DNA of 64,000 nucleotides from Sphingomonas sp. H160509. GTDB lineage: Bacteria > Pseudomonadota > Alphaproteobacteria > Sphingomonadales > Sphingomonadaceae. This document shows, piece after piece, positions 9,869-18,354 of this stretch. A program made the position numbers and the translations under genes. Location of the stretch: NCBI RefSeq assembly GCF_024124765.2, contig NZ_JAMXSR020000002.1:3740001-3804000 (forward strand), read 5' to 3'. The notes under the pieces are model-generated. The model had not been told where the DNA came from. It did not search any database and saw only the letters and a list, made by a program, of their open reading frames with translations. The first letter of the stretch is position 1, and each line of letters opens with the position of its first letter.

Positions 9869-12800
9869 ATGAACTTCGGCCATTCTGTTTCGCGGATCGC
9901 GCTCGTCGGATCTCTCGTGTTTTCCGCTACCACGGCATTCGCACAGGACGTGCCTGCGCAGGCCGTGACGCCCGCCCAGGCTGCCGCGAGCACGCCCGCC
10001 GAAGCCAAGGTCGAGGCGGATGCCACCACCGCAACCACTGCCGTCGATCGCGACACGCCAAAGGACGACACGATCGTCGTCACCGGGTCGCGCATCCAGC
10101 GTCCGAACATGACGTCGGCGGCGCCGATCACGTCGGTCACCGCGCAGGACATTCGCGCGCAGGCTGCGGTCAACGTCGAGGACGTGCTGAACCGCCTGCC
10201 GCAGATCGCGCCCGACAGCCAGCAGACCTATAACGACTCCGACGGTCGCCAGCGCATCAAGCTGCGCAGCCTCGGGTTCGAGCGCACGCTGGTCCTGATC
10301 GACGGCAAGCGCCTCGGCACGCAGAACGGCCAGGACGTCGGCATCATCCCGCCGTCGCTGCTCGAGCGGGTCGACGTGCTGACCGGCGGTGCATCGTCCG
10401 TCTACGGGTCGGACGCGGTCGCGGGCGTCGTCAACTTCGTCCTGAAGAAGGATTTCGAAGGCATCCAGCTCGACGGCAACTATAATTTCTACAACCACAA
10501 CAACAAGGACACTGTCGTGTCGTCGCTGGCGCGTTCGTCGGGCTTCAGCAGCCCGCGCGGCCTGACCAACGACGGCGGTCGTGCCGACGTCACGCTGACC
10601 GCGGGCAAGAAGCTGTTCGACGGCGCGCTGCGGATCAACGGCTTCGTCAACTACAAGCATACCGACGAAGTGTTGTTGTCGGCGCGGTCCAACTCGGGCT
10701 GCTATTTGACGCAGACCAGCCTGAACGCGCCGCTCTCGTGCGGCCTGACCCCGAGCAGCTCGACCAGCGGGCTCATCACGCCTCTGGACGCGAAGGGCAA
10801 TCAGCTCGGGCCACAGTACGTCAATAATCCGAACGGAACGCGGGCCTTCGTGCCTTACGGTCAAGGCGTTGGCAATGCGTCGAACTACTTCAGCAACTAC
10901 GCGTACCAGCGCCCCTCCGAGCGCGTGAACGCAGGCGGCTTCGTCAGCCTGGACATCGCACCAGACGCCGAACTGTACGCGTCGGGCATCTGGTTCCGCG
11001 ACAAGTCGTACAATAATTATCCGGCGATCGCGGGCGGCAAGGTTCAGGTCAGCTGCAACAACCCGTTCCTTTCGGGCGGTCAGGCTGCCGCGCTTTGCGG
11101 CACTAATGCAGGTACGGGGACGTCCGTTCCGATCGACCTCCGCTATCGTCTCGGCGAGGGCAACGACCAGCCCGACGCCTACCTGAACACCGGCGTCCGC
11201 CTGACCGGCGGCGTTCGCGGGAAGGTCGGCAGCGAGTGGACCTATGATGTCGGCGGCGTCTACGCCCGCAACCATCAGGATTACTCACCAAGCTTCGTCA
11301 ACTCGGCCAATCTGCAGAACTCGATCAACGTCGGTGGCACGCGCGCAGCCCCGACCTGCGCCACGACCACGGATGCCGCCTGCGTCCCCTTCGACATCTT
11401 TAGCGCCGGCAACACCAACCCTGCGCTGATCGATTATCTCTACAACCAGGGCACGTCTGCGACTACCGGCACGCTGTACGACGTACAGGCCAACGTCACC
11501 GGCGACCTCGGCAAATACGGCATCAAGTCGCCGTTCGCGGAGCAGGGCGTGGCGATCGCGTTGGGTACGGAATATCGCAAGGATACGCTCAAATCGACCG
11601 CCGACAGCGTCTATCGCGCAGGCCTGGGCGGCACCGACAGCTACCTGAAGCAGGACGTCTGGGAGGCCAATATCGAGGTCCAGGCGCCGCTGGTCGAGCA
11701 CAAGCGCTTCGCCGACCTGTTGCAGGTAAACGGCGGCTACCGCGTGTCGAAGTACAGCAGCAACCCGAGCACGTTCAACACCTGGAAGGTCGAGGGCATC
11801 TACGCCCCCGTCAGCGACCTGACGTTCCGCGCTTCGTTCAACAAGGCGCAGCGCGCACCGACCGTGACTGAAATCCGTCAGGCGACCAACGTCGATTTCG
11901 CGTCGGGCGGCGCAGGCACGTTCAACGATTTCTGCGCACCGACGGTCGTCCGGAACGCCGACGGTACTGCCGTCAAAAATGCGAATGGTACGATCCAATA
12001 CGGTGCACCAACCGCTTCGCGTGATGTCTGTCGGGCAACCGGCCTGTCCGATGCGCTCTACGGCAGCCAGACTCTGCTGTGCAGTAACGGCACCACCCCG
12101 AACGGCGCGGCGGCATGCACGGTACGCTCGGGCGGCTACACCGCCGATCCGGAAACCGCCTACACGCAGACCTACGGCCTGATCGTGAAGCCGCGGTTCG
12201 TGAAGGGCTTGGTGTTCTCGGTCGATCGCTACCAGATCAAGATCAACGATTCGCTCGGCTACAACGACTACAGCTATTACACCGATGGCTGCCAGCGTTC
12301 GAACGGCGACGCGTTCTTCTGCCAGGGTGTCGTCCGCAATCCCGGCACCGGTACGCTGTATTCGACGGCCGGGAGCAATCCATCCACCGGCTTCATCCGC
12401 CAGGGCACGACGAACTATTACACGTCGATCGCACGCGGTTACGACTTCCAGGCACAGTACACGCTCGACCTCGCCAGCGCCGGCAAGATCGACTGGAACT
12501 TCAACGGGTCGCTGACGACGTTCGCGGGCGGCCAGGACTCGCCGGTCCAGCCGGAGCGTAATTGCGCCGGGTATTACGGCAACGGTTGTGGCCAGTTGAT
12601 CCCGAAATGGTCGCACGGCCTGCGCGCGACCTACACCACGCTCGACCGCGGCTTCAGCGCCTCGTTCAACTGGCGCTATGTCGGCTCGCTGACCAATGCT
12701 GACAATTCGGGCGACGAGGCGATCGGCGGCACGGACGCGCGCGCGCGGACCAGCTACTACCGGGTTTCGCCGAAGAGCTACTTCGACCTCGCGCTCAACT

Positions 12801-12973
12801 TCGCGATCGACAAGCAGTTCTCGCTCCGCCTGATCGCGAACAACCTGCTCGACAAGAGTGCACCGATCGTTCCGGACTCGTACAACGTCGCCCTCGCGCG
12901 CACGAACACGATCCCGCAGCGCTACGACTCGCTCGGCCGCAACCTGGCCGTGGGTGCGACCGTCCGGTTCTGA
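9869..12973 (+). CDS. TonB-dependent outer-membrane receptor
   Basis: A 1034-residue outer-membrane receptor. It has a signal peptide ending ...TTAFAQ (residue 26), then an Ala-rich stretch and the TonB box/plug start DDTIVVTGSRI. The plug holds VEDVLNRLPQ and VLIDGKRLG, and RVDVLTGGASSVYGSDAVAG is the usual plug end. A 22-strand barrel ends in a C-terminal Phe (AVGATVRF), as expected for BAM assembly. Its position divergent from the GlcNAc cluster and the shared operator octamer suggest import of GlcNAc-containing oligosaccharides or glycopeptides. The substrate is inferred from context only. The frame is intact, with start ATG 9869 after TAGGGGGTAGGT. Confidence 0.93.
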   Translation: MNFGHSVSRIALVGSLVFSATTAFAQDVPAQAVTPAQAAASTPAEAKVEADATTATTAVDRDTPKDDTIVVTGSRIQRPNMTSAAPITSVTAQDIRAQAAVNVEDVLNRLPQIAPDSQQTYNDSDGRQRIKLRSLGFERTLVLIDGKRLGTQNGQDVGIIPPSLLERVDVLTGGASSVYGSDAVAGVVNFVLKKDFEGIQLDGNYNFYNHNNKDTVVSSLARSSGFSSPRGLTNDGGRADVTLTAGKKLFDGALRINGFVNYKHTDEVLLSARSNSGCYLTQTSLNAPLSCGLTPSSSTSGLITPLDAKGNQLGPQYVNNPNGTRAFVPYGQGVGNASNYFSNYAYQRPSERVNAGGFVSLDIAPDAELYASGIWFRDKSYNNYPAIAGGKVQVSCNNPFLSGGQAAALCGTNAGTGTSVPIDLRYRLGEGNDQPDAYLNTGVRLTGGVRGKVGSEWTYDVGGVYARNHQDYSPSFVNSANLQNSINVGGTRAAPTCATTTDAACVPFDIFSAGNTNPALIDYLYNQGTSATTGTLYDVQANVTGDLGKYGIKSPFAEQGVAIALGTEYRKDTLKSTADSVYRAGLGGTDSYLKQDVWEANIEVQAPLVEHKRFADLLQVNGGYRVSKYSSNPSTFNTWKVEGIYAPVSDLTFRASFNKAQRAPTVTEIRQATNVDFASGGAGTFNDFCAPTVVRNADGTAVKNANGTIQYGAPTASRDVCRATGLSDALYGSQTLLCSNGTTPNGAAACTVRSGGYTADPETAYTQTYGLIVKPRFVKGLVFSVDRYQIKINDSLGYNDYSYYTDGCQRSNGDAFFCQGVVRNPGTGTLYSTAGSNPSTGFIRQGTTNYYTSIARGYDFQAQYTLDLASAGKIDWNFNGSLTTFAGGQDSPVQPERNCAGYYGNGCGQLIPKWSHGLRATYTTLDRGFSASFNWRYVGSLTNADNSGDEAIGGTDARARTSYYRVSPKSYFDLALNFAIDKQFSLRLIANNLLDKSAPIVPDSYNVALARTNTIPQRYDSLGRNLAVGATVRF

Positions 12974-13022
12974 TCCAACTCTGGCTCGTGTCGGTCGACT
13001 CGAGCCGATGGTGCCGAATGAA

Positions 13023-13055
13023 GATCCTCCGTGCCTCATGGCGCGGGGGATTTTT
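13023..13055 (+). terminator. Rho-independent terminator after the TonB receptor
   Basis: GATCCTCCGTGCC, loop TCAT, then GGCGCGGGGGAT and TTTTT. The stem is about 12 bp with two G-U pairs, 50 bp after the receptor's stop. Confidence 0.75.
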
Positions 13056-13142
13056 CATGTCGGCGATGCTGGTGTTGGAGCTTGAGCGCTACCGAACGAT
13101 ACCACGCAAGTGGCGGCGACATCGTTTATCGAAAGTCGGAAA

Positions 13143-13218
13143 TGGTGCCGGTTGCAGGAATCGAACCCGCGACATCCAGTTTACAAAACTGGCGCTCTAC
13201 CAACTGAGCTAAACCGGC
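13143..13218 (-). tRNA. tRNA-Thr (UGU anticodon)
   Basis: The minus strand folds as a complete 76-nt tRNA. The acceptor GCCGGTT pairs with AACCGGC. The D-arm has TAGCTCAGTTGGTAGAGC. The anticodon arm is CCAGT-TTTGTAA-ACTGG with anticodon TGT. The T-arm has GGTTCGATTCC. Discriminator A is followed by an encoded CCA. Confidence 0.97.
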
Positions 13219-13259
13219 CCTTGCGTCGGGCGCTGCCCGGTGCGTCGCGACCCCATGCT

Positions 13260-14136
13260 TCAAGATACGCCGAAGGTCCAGCCCTCGGTTTGCGCGATAT
13301 GCGATGTCATCGCCGCCGGGTGCCAGAGTTCGGGGCGATCGGCGTTGGCGCGGAGCCAGGCGGCGGTGAGGATCGCGTCGGTGGCGTGGTCGTCGTAGCG
13401 CGCAAGCGGTGCGTGCGGGTCGCTGCCGATCGCGGCCAGCGCCACGTCGAGTGCGCCCGCGTCGCGGATCTTGCTGAGCCCCTTGCGAATGCCGGCGGCG
13501 CGCGCGGCGATCGTGGTGTAGATCTCGACGATCACCGAACCTTCGGACGGTACGGGATCGAACGGCCAGACCGGCACGTGGCCGGCCAGCCTGTGCAGCA
13601 CGCGCATACCGGTGAGGCTCGACTTGCCGACCTGCGCCGCGCCGACGAGGTTGAGGTTGCTGGTCGGACTCAATCCCTGCCGCCGCTGCGCCTCCTCGGT
13701 CACGCGGAGGCGGCCGGACCCTTCGAAGAACTCGCCCTTGCGCCCGCCGTGGCGACGCAGATGCCGCGCGACCTCGTCATGATCGACGAAGCTGCTGGCC
13801 CCCCAGATGAGGATCGTACGCGCAAATCCGTTCCACCAGCGCCCACAGCGCGCGCGCATTTGAGGGACTCTCTGCCCAGCCGGGAAAGAACGCGTCCTGG
13901 TCGATGAACGGAAGCGATGGCCCGAGATCGAGCCCGACCAGCGTATCCGGCGGCATTGCGTTCGCCAGCCAATTAAGCGCAGCAGTGCGCGACCAGCCGC
14001 CCTCGGCTGCGATCAGCGTCGGTGCAGCGGCCCCTTGCGCGCAGATCGCCACGGCGATCCCCGATTGCCGGGGACCGACGGCGCCCGACCAGTCGATCGC
14101 GGCGAAATGGCCGAAGCGGTCAGGGGCGATCGCCAT
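13260..14136 (-). CDS. DUF429 family protein (RNase H-like fold)
   Basis: About 290 residues with the DUF429 pattern: an N-terminal AAIDWSGAVGP strand with conserved Asp, VGLDLGPSLPF, then VEIYTTIAARAAG and DDHATDAILTAAWL near the C-terminus. The acidic residues resemble RNase H-like nucleases; no function is established. The frame breaks at the C6 run 13799-13804; five C join DPHLGASSFVDHD. ATG 14136 overlaps the 3' end of the upstream gene by 17 nt, so the two are probably co-transcribed with rarA. Confidence 0.75.
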
Positions 14137-14461
14137 ACGCCTTTCGCTGCTTGGCCGATGCCTGATCCCACCATGCGCGGGCGATCACGTGGGCAACGCG
14201 CTCGGCATCATGCGTGCCGTGGCGGACCAGCAGGCCGGGCCAGGTCTCGTAATGCGCCGTCTGCCAGAAATCGTCGGGGTCGGTCGCTATCAGGACGGCC
14301 TTCTCGTCATGCGGGCTGCGGACGTGGAAGCTGCCATCAACATGGCCGGCGCTGACGAACATTTTCCCCCGCGTCTTGATCGCGGGCTGGCCGTACGACG
14401 TCGATGCCTCGGTCTCGGGGAGCGACAGCGCATACTGCGCGACCGCATCCCAATCCTTCAC
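14120..14461 (-). CDS. MmcQ/YjbR family DNA-binding-like protein
   Basis: A 113-aa protein with the MmcQ/YjbR fold: SLPETEASTSYGQPAIK, GKMFVSAG, FWQTAHYETWPGLLV and a C-terminal ARAWWDQASAKQRKAY. The fold resembles a CyaY-like or DNA-binding domain; the cellular role is unknown. The start is GTG 14461, overlapping the rarA stop (GTGA), so it is translationally coupled to rarA. Longer readings back to 14491 lie inside rarA and are not credible. Confidence 0.8.
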   Translation of the reverse strand: MKDWDAVAQYALSLPETEASTSYGQPAIKTRGKMFVSAGHVDGSFHVRSPHDEKAVLIATDPDDFWQTAHYETWPGLLVRHGTHDAERVAHVIARAWWDQASAKQRKAYGDRP

Positions 14462-15778
14462 GACCGCTTTTCCGCGCGCAGGCCATCCCAATAGGCAAGC
14501 CGCTCCGACAGCCGCTTCTCGAAGCCGCGTTCGGTGGGCGTATAGAAGGTCTGCGCGCTCATCTCGTCGGGCCAGTAATCCGAGCCCGAGAACGCATCCT
14601 CCGCGTCGTGATCATACGCGTAGCCCTTGCCGTAGCCGATATCGCGCATGAGCTTGGTCGGCGCGTTGCGGATCGAGGCGGGGGGCATCAGCGAGCCCGT
14701 CTCGCGCGCCGATTTCCACGCCGCCTTCTGCGCCTTGTAGACCGCATTCGATTTGGGCGCGGTCGCCAGATAGACACACGCCTGCGCGATCGCGAGTTCG
14801 CCCTCGGGACTGCCGAGAAAGTCGTAGGTGTCCTTGGCGGCGATGCACTGGACCAGCGCCTGCGGGTCGGCGAGACCGATATCCTCGACCGCGGCGCGGG
14901 TCAGGCGGCGGAGCAGGAACAGCGGTTCCTCGCCCGCCGTCAGCATTCTCGCTAGATAATAAAGCGCGGCCTGCGGGTCGGAACCGCGGATCGATTTGTG
15001 GAGCGCGGAGATGAGGTTGTAATGCCCCTCGCGATCCTTGTCGTACACCGCGACGCGACGTTGCAGGAAGTTCGACAGCCCGGCGGGATCGAGCGGTTCG
15101 GGGAGGTTCACCGAGAACAGCGTCTCCGCCTGGTTGAGCAGGAAGCGGCCGTCGCCATCGGCGCTGGCGATCAGCGCATCCTTGGCGGGCGGGGTGAGGG
15201 GGGGGGGGGCGCTCCATCTCCGTCTCGGCACGGTCGAGCAACTGTTCGAGCGCACCGCGGCCGAGGCGTTCGAGGATCAGCACCTGTGCGCGGCTGAGCA
15301 AGGCGGCGTTGAGTTCGAACGACGGGTTCTCGGTCGTCGCGCCTACTAAAGTCACCGTACCGTCCTCGACATACGGGAGGAAGCCGTCCTGCTGCGCGCG
15401 GTTGAAGCGGTGTATCTCGTCCACGAACAACAAGGTTCGCTTGCCGATCTTGGCGTGCTCGCGCGCTTCGGCGAAGGATTTCTTGAGGTCCGCGACGCCG
15501 GAGAATACCGCCGAGATCGCGACGAACCGCAGGTCGACCGCGTCGGCGAGCAACCGCGCGATCGTCGTCTTGCCGGTGCCGGGCGGGCCCCACAGGATGA
15601 TCGAGGACAGCCGCCCCGCCGACACCATCCTGCCAATCGCGCCTTCGGGGCCGGTGATATGATCCTGCCCGACCACTTCGTCCAGCGTGCGCGGACGCAG
15701 GCGATCGGCAAGCGGTGCGTTTTCGGGATGCGTTTCAGTTTGGGCGGCGGGTTCGAAGCCCGCGAAGAGATCGGCCAT
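14458..15778 (-). CDS. rarA: Replication-associated recombination protein RarA (MgsA), AAA+ ATPase
   Basis: Clamp-loader-like AAA+ protein acting at stalled replication forks. Motifs seen: RPRTLDEVVGQDHI, Walker A WGPPGTGKTTIARLLA, Walker B LLFVDEIHRFN, sensor 1 VGATTENPSFE, then the RarA tail (LISALHKSIRGSDPQAALYYL). The start is ATG 15778 (MADLFAGFEP). The coding strand carries a run of 12 C (plus-strand G at 15198-15209). The two halves lie in different frames across it: the first ends ETEMERPPP, the second resumes LTPPAKDALIASADGDGRF. One base must be removed for ~439 aa. A sequencing artefact is likely, but a 12-mer could also slip in vivo. Confidence 0.92.
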
Positions 15779-15890
15779 GCCAGCAAGATAGGGGCGGGGG
15801 GCCAGTTTGCCCATCCGTGGCCATCCAAGCGCGCTCGTCATCCCGAGACGTACCGTCTTCCTCCCAAGCATCGTCATCGTCACAAGCGTC

Positions 15891-15982
15891 GTCATCCTCG
15901 CGAAGGCGGGGATCCATCCTGGCTGACGGCATGCATGCTTGCGCGGTTCGAGGGTCTGGGTCCCCGCCTCCGCGGGGACGAC
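15891..15982. repeat. Palindromic doublet, family D variant
   Basis: GTCATCCTCGCGAAGGCGGG on the left and its counterpart CCCCGCCTCCGCGGGGACGAC on the right flank a ~40-nt centre. It lies between divergent rarA and the padR gene, about 100 bp from the latter's start; the only copy in a divergent gap. Confidence 0.75.
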
Positions 15983-16033
15983 AGGGGAAGGAGACATAAA
16001 AATTGCCGCGTACCTCTTGAACTAGAAACAGTC

Positions 16034-16070
16034 TGCGATATATCGCAACTTATGACTGAAGATATATCGG
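16034..16070. promoter_or_regulatory. Candidate PadR operator
   Basis: A perfect 14-bp palindrome TGCGATATATCGCA (16034-16047) is followed 14 bp on by a second related half, GATATATCGG (16061-16070), directly upstream of the padR ribosome site. Paired ATAT-centred palindromes are typical for PadR autoregulation. Confidence 0.6.
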
Positions 16071-16081
16071 AGAACACTCAA

Positions 16082-16669
16082 ATGCGTTTTGGTATGGGAT
16101 ATGGAGCCTGGACCGGTGGCCCGCGGTCTGATGGCGAAGGCCGGGGTCGGCCGGGTCACGAAGGCCACGGTCGACACGGACATGGACGCGGCGGCCCCGG
16201 TGGTCGGCGGCGGCTGTTCGATGGCGGCGAGCTGAAGCTCGTCATGCTGAAGCTGATCGCGGACGCGCCGCGTCACGGCTACGACCTGATCCGTGAGATC
16301 GAGGGGCTGACCGGGGGTGGCTATGCGCCGAGCCCGGGCGTCGTCTATCCGACGCTCAGCATGCTCGACGAGATGGGGCTAATCGAGGAGCAGCAGTCTG
16401 AAGGCGCGAAGAAGCGCTTTGCGGCGAGCGACGAGGGGCGCGCGCATCTGGCCGAGAATGCGGCCGTGGTCGACGGCCTGTTCGCGCGGCTGGCAGCGGT
16501 CGGGGCGGAGTCCGAGCGGACCGATGCCGCGCCGATCCGGCGGGCGATGGGCAATCTGCGTCAGGTGCTCCAGCACCGGCTGATGCGCGAGGACGTCAAC
16601 GAGGATACGCTGCACGAAGTCGCGGTATTGCTCGACGAAGCCGCGCAGAAGATCGAGCGGCTCAAGTGA
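16082..16669 (+). CDS. PadR family transcriptional regulator
   Basis: A 195-aa regulator. The N-terminus is rich in Gly, His and Arg (about residues 10-45), possibly metal-binding or disordered. The PadR winged helix follows: LKLVMLKLIADAPRHGYDLI, SPGVVYPTLSMLDEMGLIEE, then FAASDEGRAHL and a C-terminal dimerisation helix. ATG 16082 is chosen because GGAGA sits 8 nt upstream; the in-frame ATG 16052 would place the start inside the operator palindromes. It overlaps the DUF2218 gene as GTGA, so it probably controls itself and that gene. Confidence 0.88.
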   Translation: MRFGMGYGAWTGGPRSDGEGRGRPGHEGHGRHGHGRGGPGGRRRLFDGGELKLVMLKLIADAPRHGYDLIREIEGLTGGGYAPSPGVVYPTLSMLDEMGLIEEQQSEGAKKRFAASDEGRAHLAENAAVVDGLFARLAAVGAESERTDAAPIRRAMGNLRQVLQHRLMREDVNEDTLHEVAVLLDEAAQKIERLK

Positions 16670-16990
16670 GCGTCTCGATGGCACGCGTGCCGACGCACTC
16701 GGCGAGTAAGTATCTCCAGCAGCTTGCCAAGCACTGGAGCCACAAGATGGAGGTCACCTTCTCGGAGGAAGAGGGGCCGCATCGCGTTCCCGAACGGTGC
16801 GGTTCTGGAGATGCGCGCCGACAGCGAAACGCTCGACGTCGCGCTGACGGTGCCGGAGGGGGAGGACGTGGACCGGATGCGCGAGGTGGTATCGAGCCAC
16901 CTCGACCGCTTTGCCTTCCGCGAAGCACCGTTGACGTTCGACTGGGTCACGGCGCCCCTGAGCATAGCGCAACCTGCCCCCCCTCCCTGA
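16666..16990 (+). CDS. DUF2218 domain protein
   Basis: A ~107-aa protein with the DUF2218 pattern: ARVPTHSASKYLQQLAKHWSHK, then GRIAFPNGAVLEM and FAFREAPLTFDW. Function is unknown; the family often sits beside regulators or siderophore genes. It starts at GTG 16666 inside the padR stop, so it is translationally coupled. The frame breaks in the GGGG at 16773-16776; three G give SEEEGRIAFP. Its last residues (QPAPPP and the stop) are written by the left arm of the family B repeat, so the repeat supplies the C-terminus. Confidence 0.78.
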
Positions 16991-17088
16991 AAGGGAGGGG
17001 CCGGGGGTGGGTAGGCCGGTTCGAGCCATCTACGCCTGAACATGCGGAAGCCGACCCACCCCCAACCCCCTCCCTTCCAGGGAGGGGG
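16977..17088. repeat. Palindromic doublet, family B copy 1
   Basis: The left arm CCCTCCCTGAAAGGGAGGGG is itself a hairpin, followed by GGGGGTGGGT. The right side has ACCCACCCCCAA and CCTCCCTTCCAGGGAGGGGG. It lies between the convergent DUF2218 gene and glycosyltransferase. Related copies are at 49238 and 54885. Confidence 0.85.
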
Positions 17089-17100
17089 CAGGTCAGGGCA

Positions 17101-18252
17101 TCACTTACCCCGCCGCGCCATCACCTCGAGATACGTGTCCAGCACGGTTTGGTTAATCGTATCCCAAAGATACCCGGCGGCCTTGTCGTGCCCGGCCCAC
17201 CCCATCGTCTCTCGCAGGCCCGGCTCCGAAACGATCTGCCCGATCGCATCCGCGTAACCGGCGATATACGTCGGCGGCACCAGGAACCCGGTCACCCCGT
17301 CGTCCACCAGCCCCACAGCGCCCGAAGCTCGCGCTGCGACCACCGGCACGCCCGCTGCCATGGCCTCAAGAGTCACGTTGCCGAACGTCTCGGTCACGCT
17401 CGGATTGAAGAATACGTCCATCGACGCGACCGCGCGGCCGAGATCGTCGCCCGACTGAAACCCTGCGAACACCGCGCCCGGGACGCGGCTCGCAAACCAC
17501 TCGCGCGCTGGCCCCTCGCCGATCACCAGCACCTTGTGCGGCACGCCGCGCTGTTCCAGCTCCCGAATCACGTCGGCAAAGACGTCGAGACCCTTCTCCT
17601 TCACCAGCCGCCCGAGAAACCCGACCGCGACCTCGCCGTCGGCAATCCCGCGCGCGCGGCGCCACTCGAGATCCCGGCGTGTCGGCGTGAAGCGATCGTG
17701 GTTCACGCCGCGCGACCAGATCGCGGTCGGCGTCGTCACGCCCCAGTCGCGGACGATCTCCGCCATGCCGCGGCCCGGCACCAGCACTTCGTCGACCCGG
17801 TTGTAGAAGCGCTTGAGGATCTTCACCATCACAGGCTCGAAGAACGCCATTTTGTAGTAGCGGAAATACGTCTCGAACCGGGTGTGAAACGACGCAATCG
17901 TCGTGAGACCACGGCGACGGCCATAGCTGACCGCGCGGTGACCCAAAAAATCGGGCGCCGACACGTGGATGATGTTCGGCGCGAACGCGTCCAAGTCGCG
18001 CCGGATCGCGGCCGGCAGCCCGCGTGCCATCTTGTACTCGCCGCGGCCTGCAGGCAACGGTAGCGATGGAACCGAAACCAGGTCGCCGACAGGCGGAAAT
18101 GCAGGATTTGAATTGGTTGGCGAATAGACGCGGACCGTCACGCCCTTCGATAGCAGATGGCCGACAAGCAAGTTCAGCGTCTGGTTCGCGCCGTCGCGAA
18201 CGTAGTTATAGTTGCCGCTGAACAGGGCAACGCGCAGGTCGGTGGCATTCAT
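17101..18252 (-). CDS. Glycosyltransferase family 4 protein
   Basis: A 383-aa GT-B glycosyltransferase. The N-terminal domain has VALFSGNYNYVRDGANQT and IIHVSAPDFLGHRAVSYGR. The donor-binding C-terminal domain has FLGRLVKEKGLDVF, VLVIGEGPAREWF, NPSVTETFGNVTLEAMAAG and VVAARASGAVGLVDDG. The pattern is close to the mannosyltransferase/sulfoquinovosyltransferase branch, which glycosylates lipids at the inner membrane; the acceptor is unknown. ATG 18252 (MNATDLRVAL) is preferred to the upstream 18282. It is divergent from radA. Confidence 0.88.
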   Translation of the reverse strand: MNATDLRVALFSGNYNYVRDGANQTLNLLVGHLLSKGVTVRVYSPTNSNPAFPPVGDLVSVPSLPLPAGRGEYKMARGLPAAIRRDLDAFAPNIIHVSAPDFLGHRAVSYGRRRGLTTIASFHTRFETYFRYYKMAFFEPVMVKILKRFYNRVDEVLVPGRGMAEIVRDWGVTTPTAIWSRGVNHDRFTPTRRDLEWRRARGIADGEVAVGFLGRLVKEKGLDVFADVIRELEQRGVPHKVLVIGEGPAREWFASRVPGAVFAGFQSGDDLGRAVASMDVFFNPSVTETFGNVTLEAMAAGVPVVAARASGAVGLVDDGVTGFLVPPTYIAGYADAIGQIVSEPGLRETMGWAGHDKAAGYLWDTINQTVLDTYLEVMARRGK

Positions 18253-18354
18253 CGTCGCGCGGATAACGCCGTGTGCCGTCAAGCGCCACTAAATCCGCAA
18301 CATAGGCTGGCCGCCAGCCATTGATGTTCCCGTATCGTTCTCGTATATCGGGGT

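Noticed and set aside
9839..11275. Long minus-strand frame opposite the TonB receptor
   Set aside because: Antisense of a clearly coding receptor; composition is shadow-like and no domain is visible. The same holds for 11285-13039.
16666..18063. 465-aa plus-strand frame across the glycosyltransferase
   Set aside because: It is the antisense shadow of the minus-strand glycosyltransferase, entered through the DUF2218 frameshift; high in Arg/His/Pro with no family motifs.
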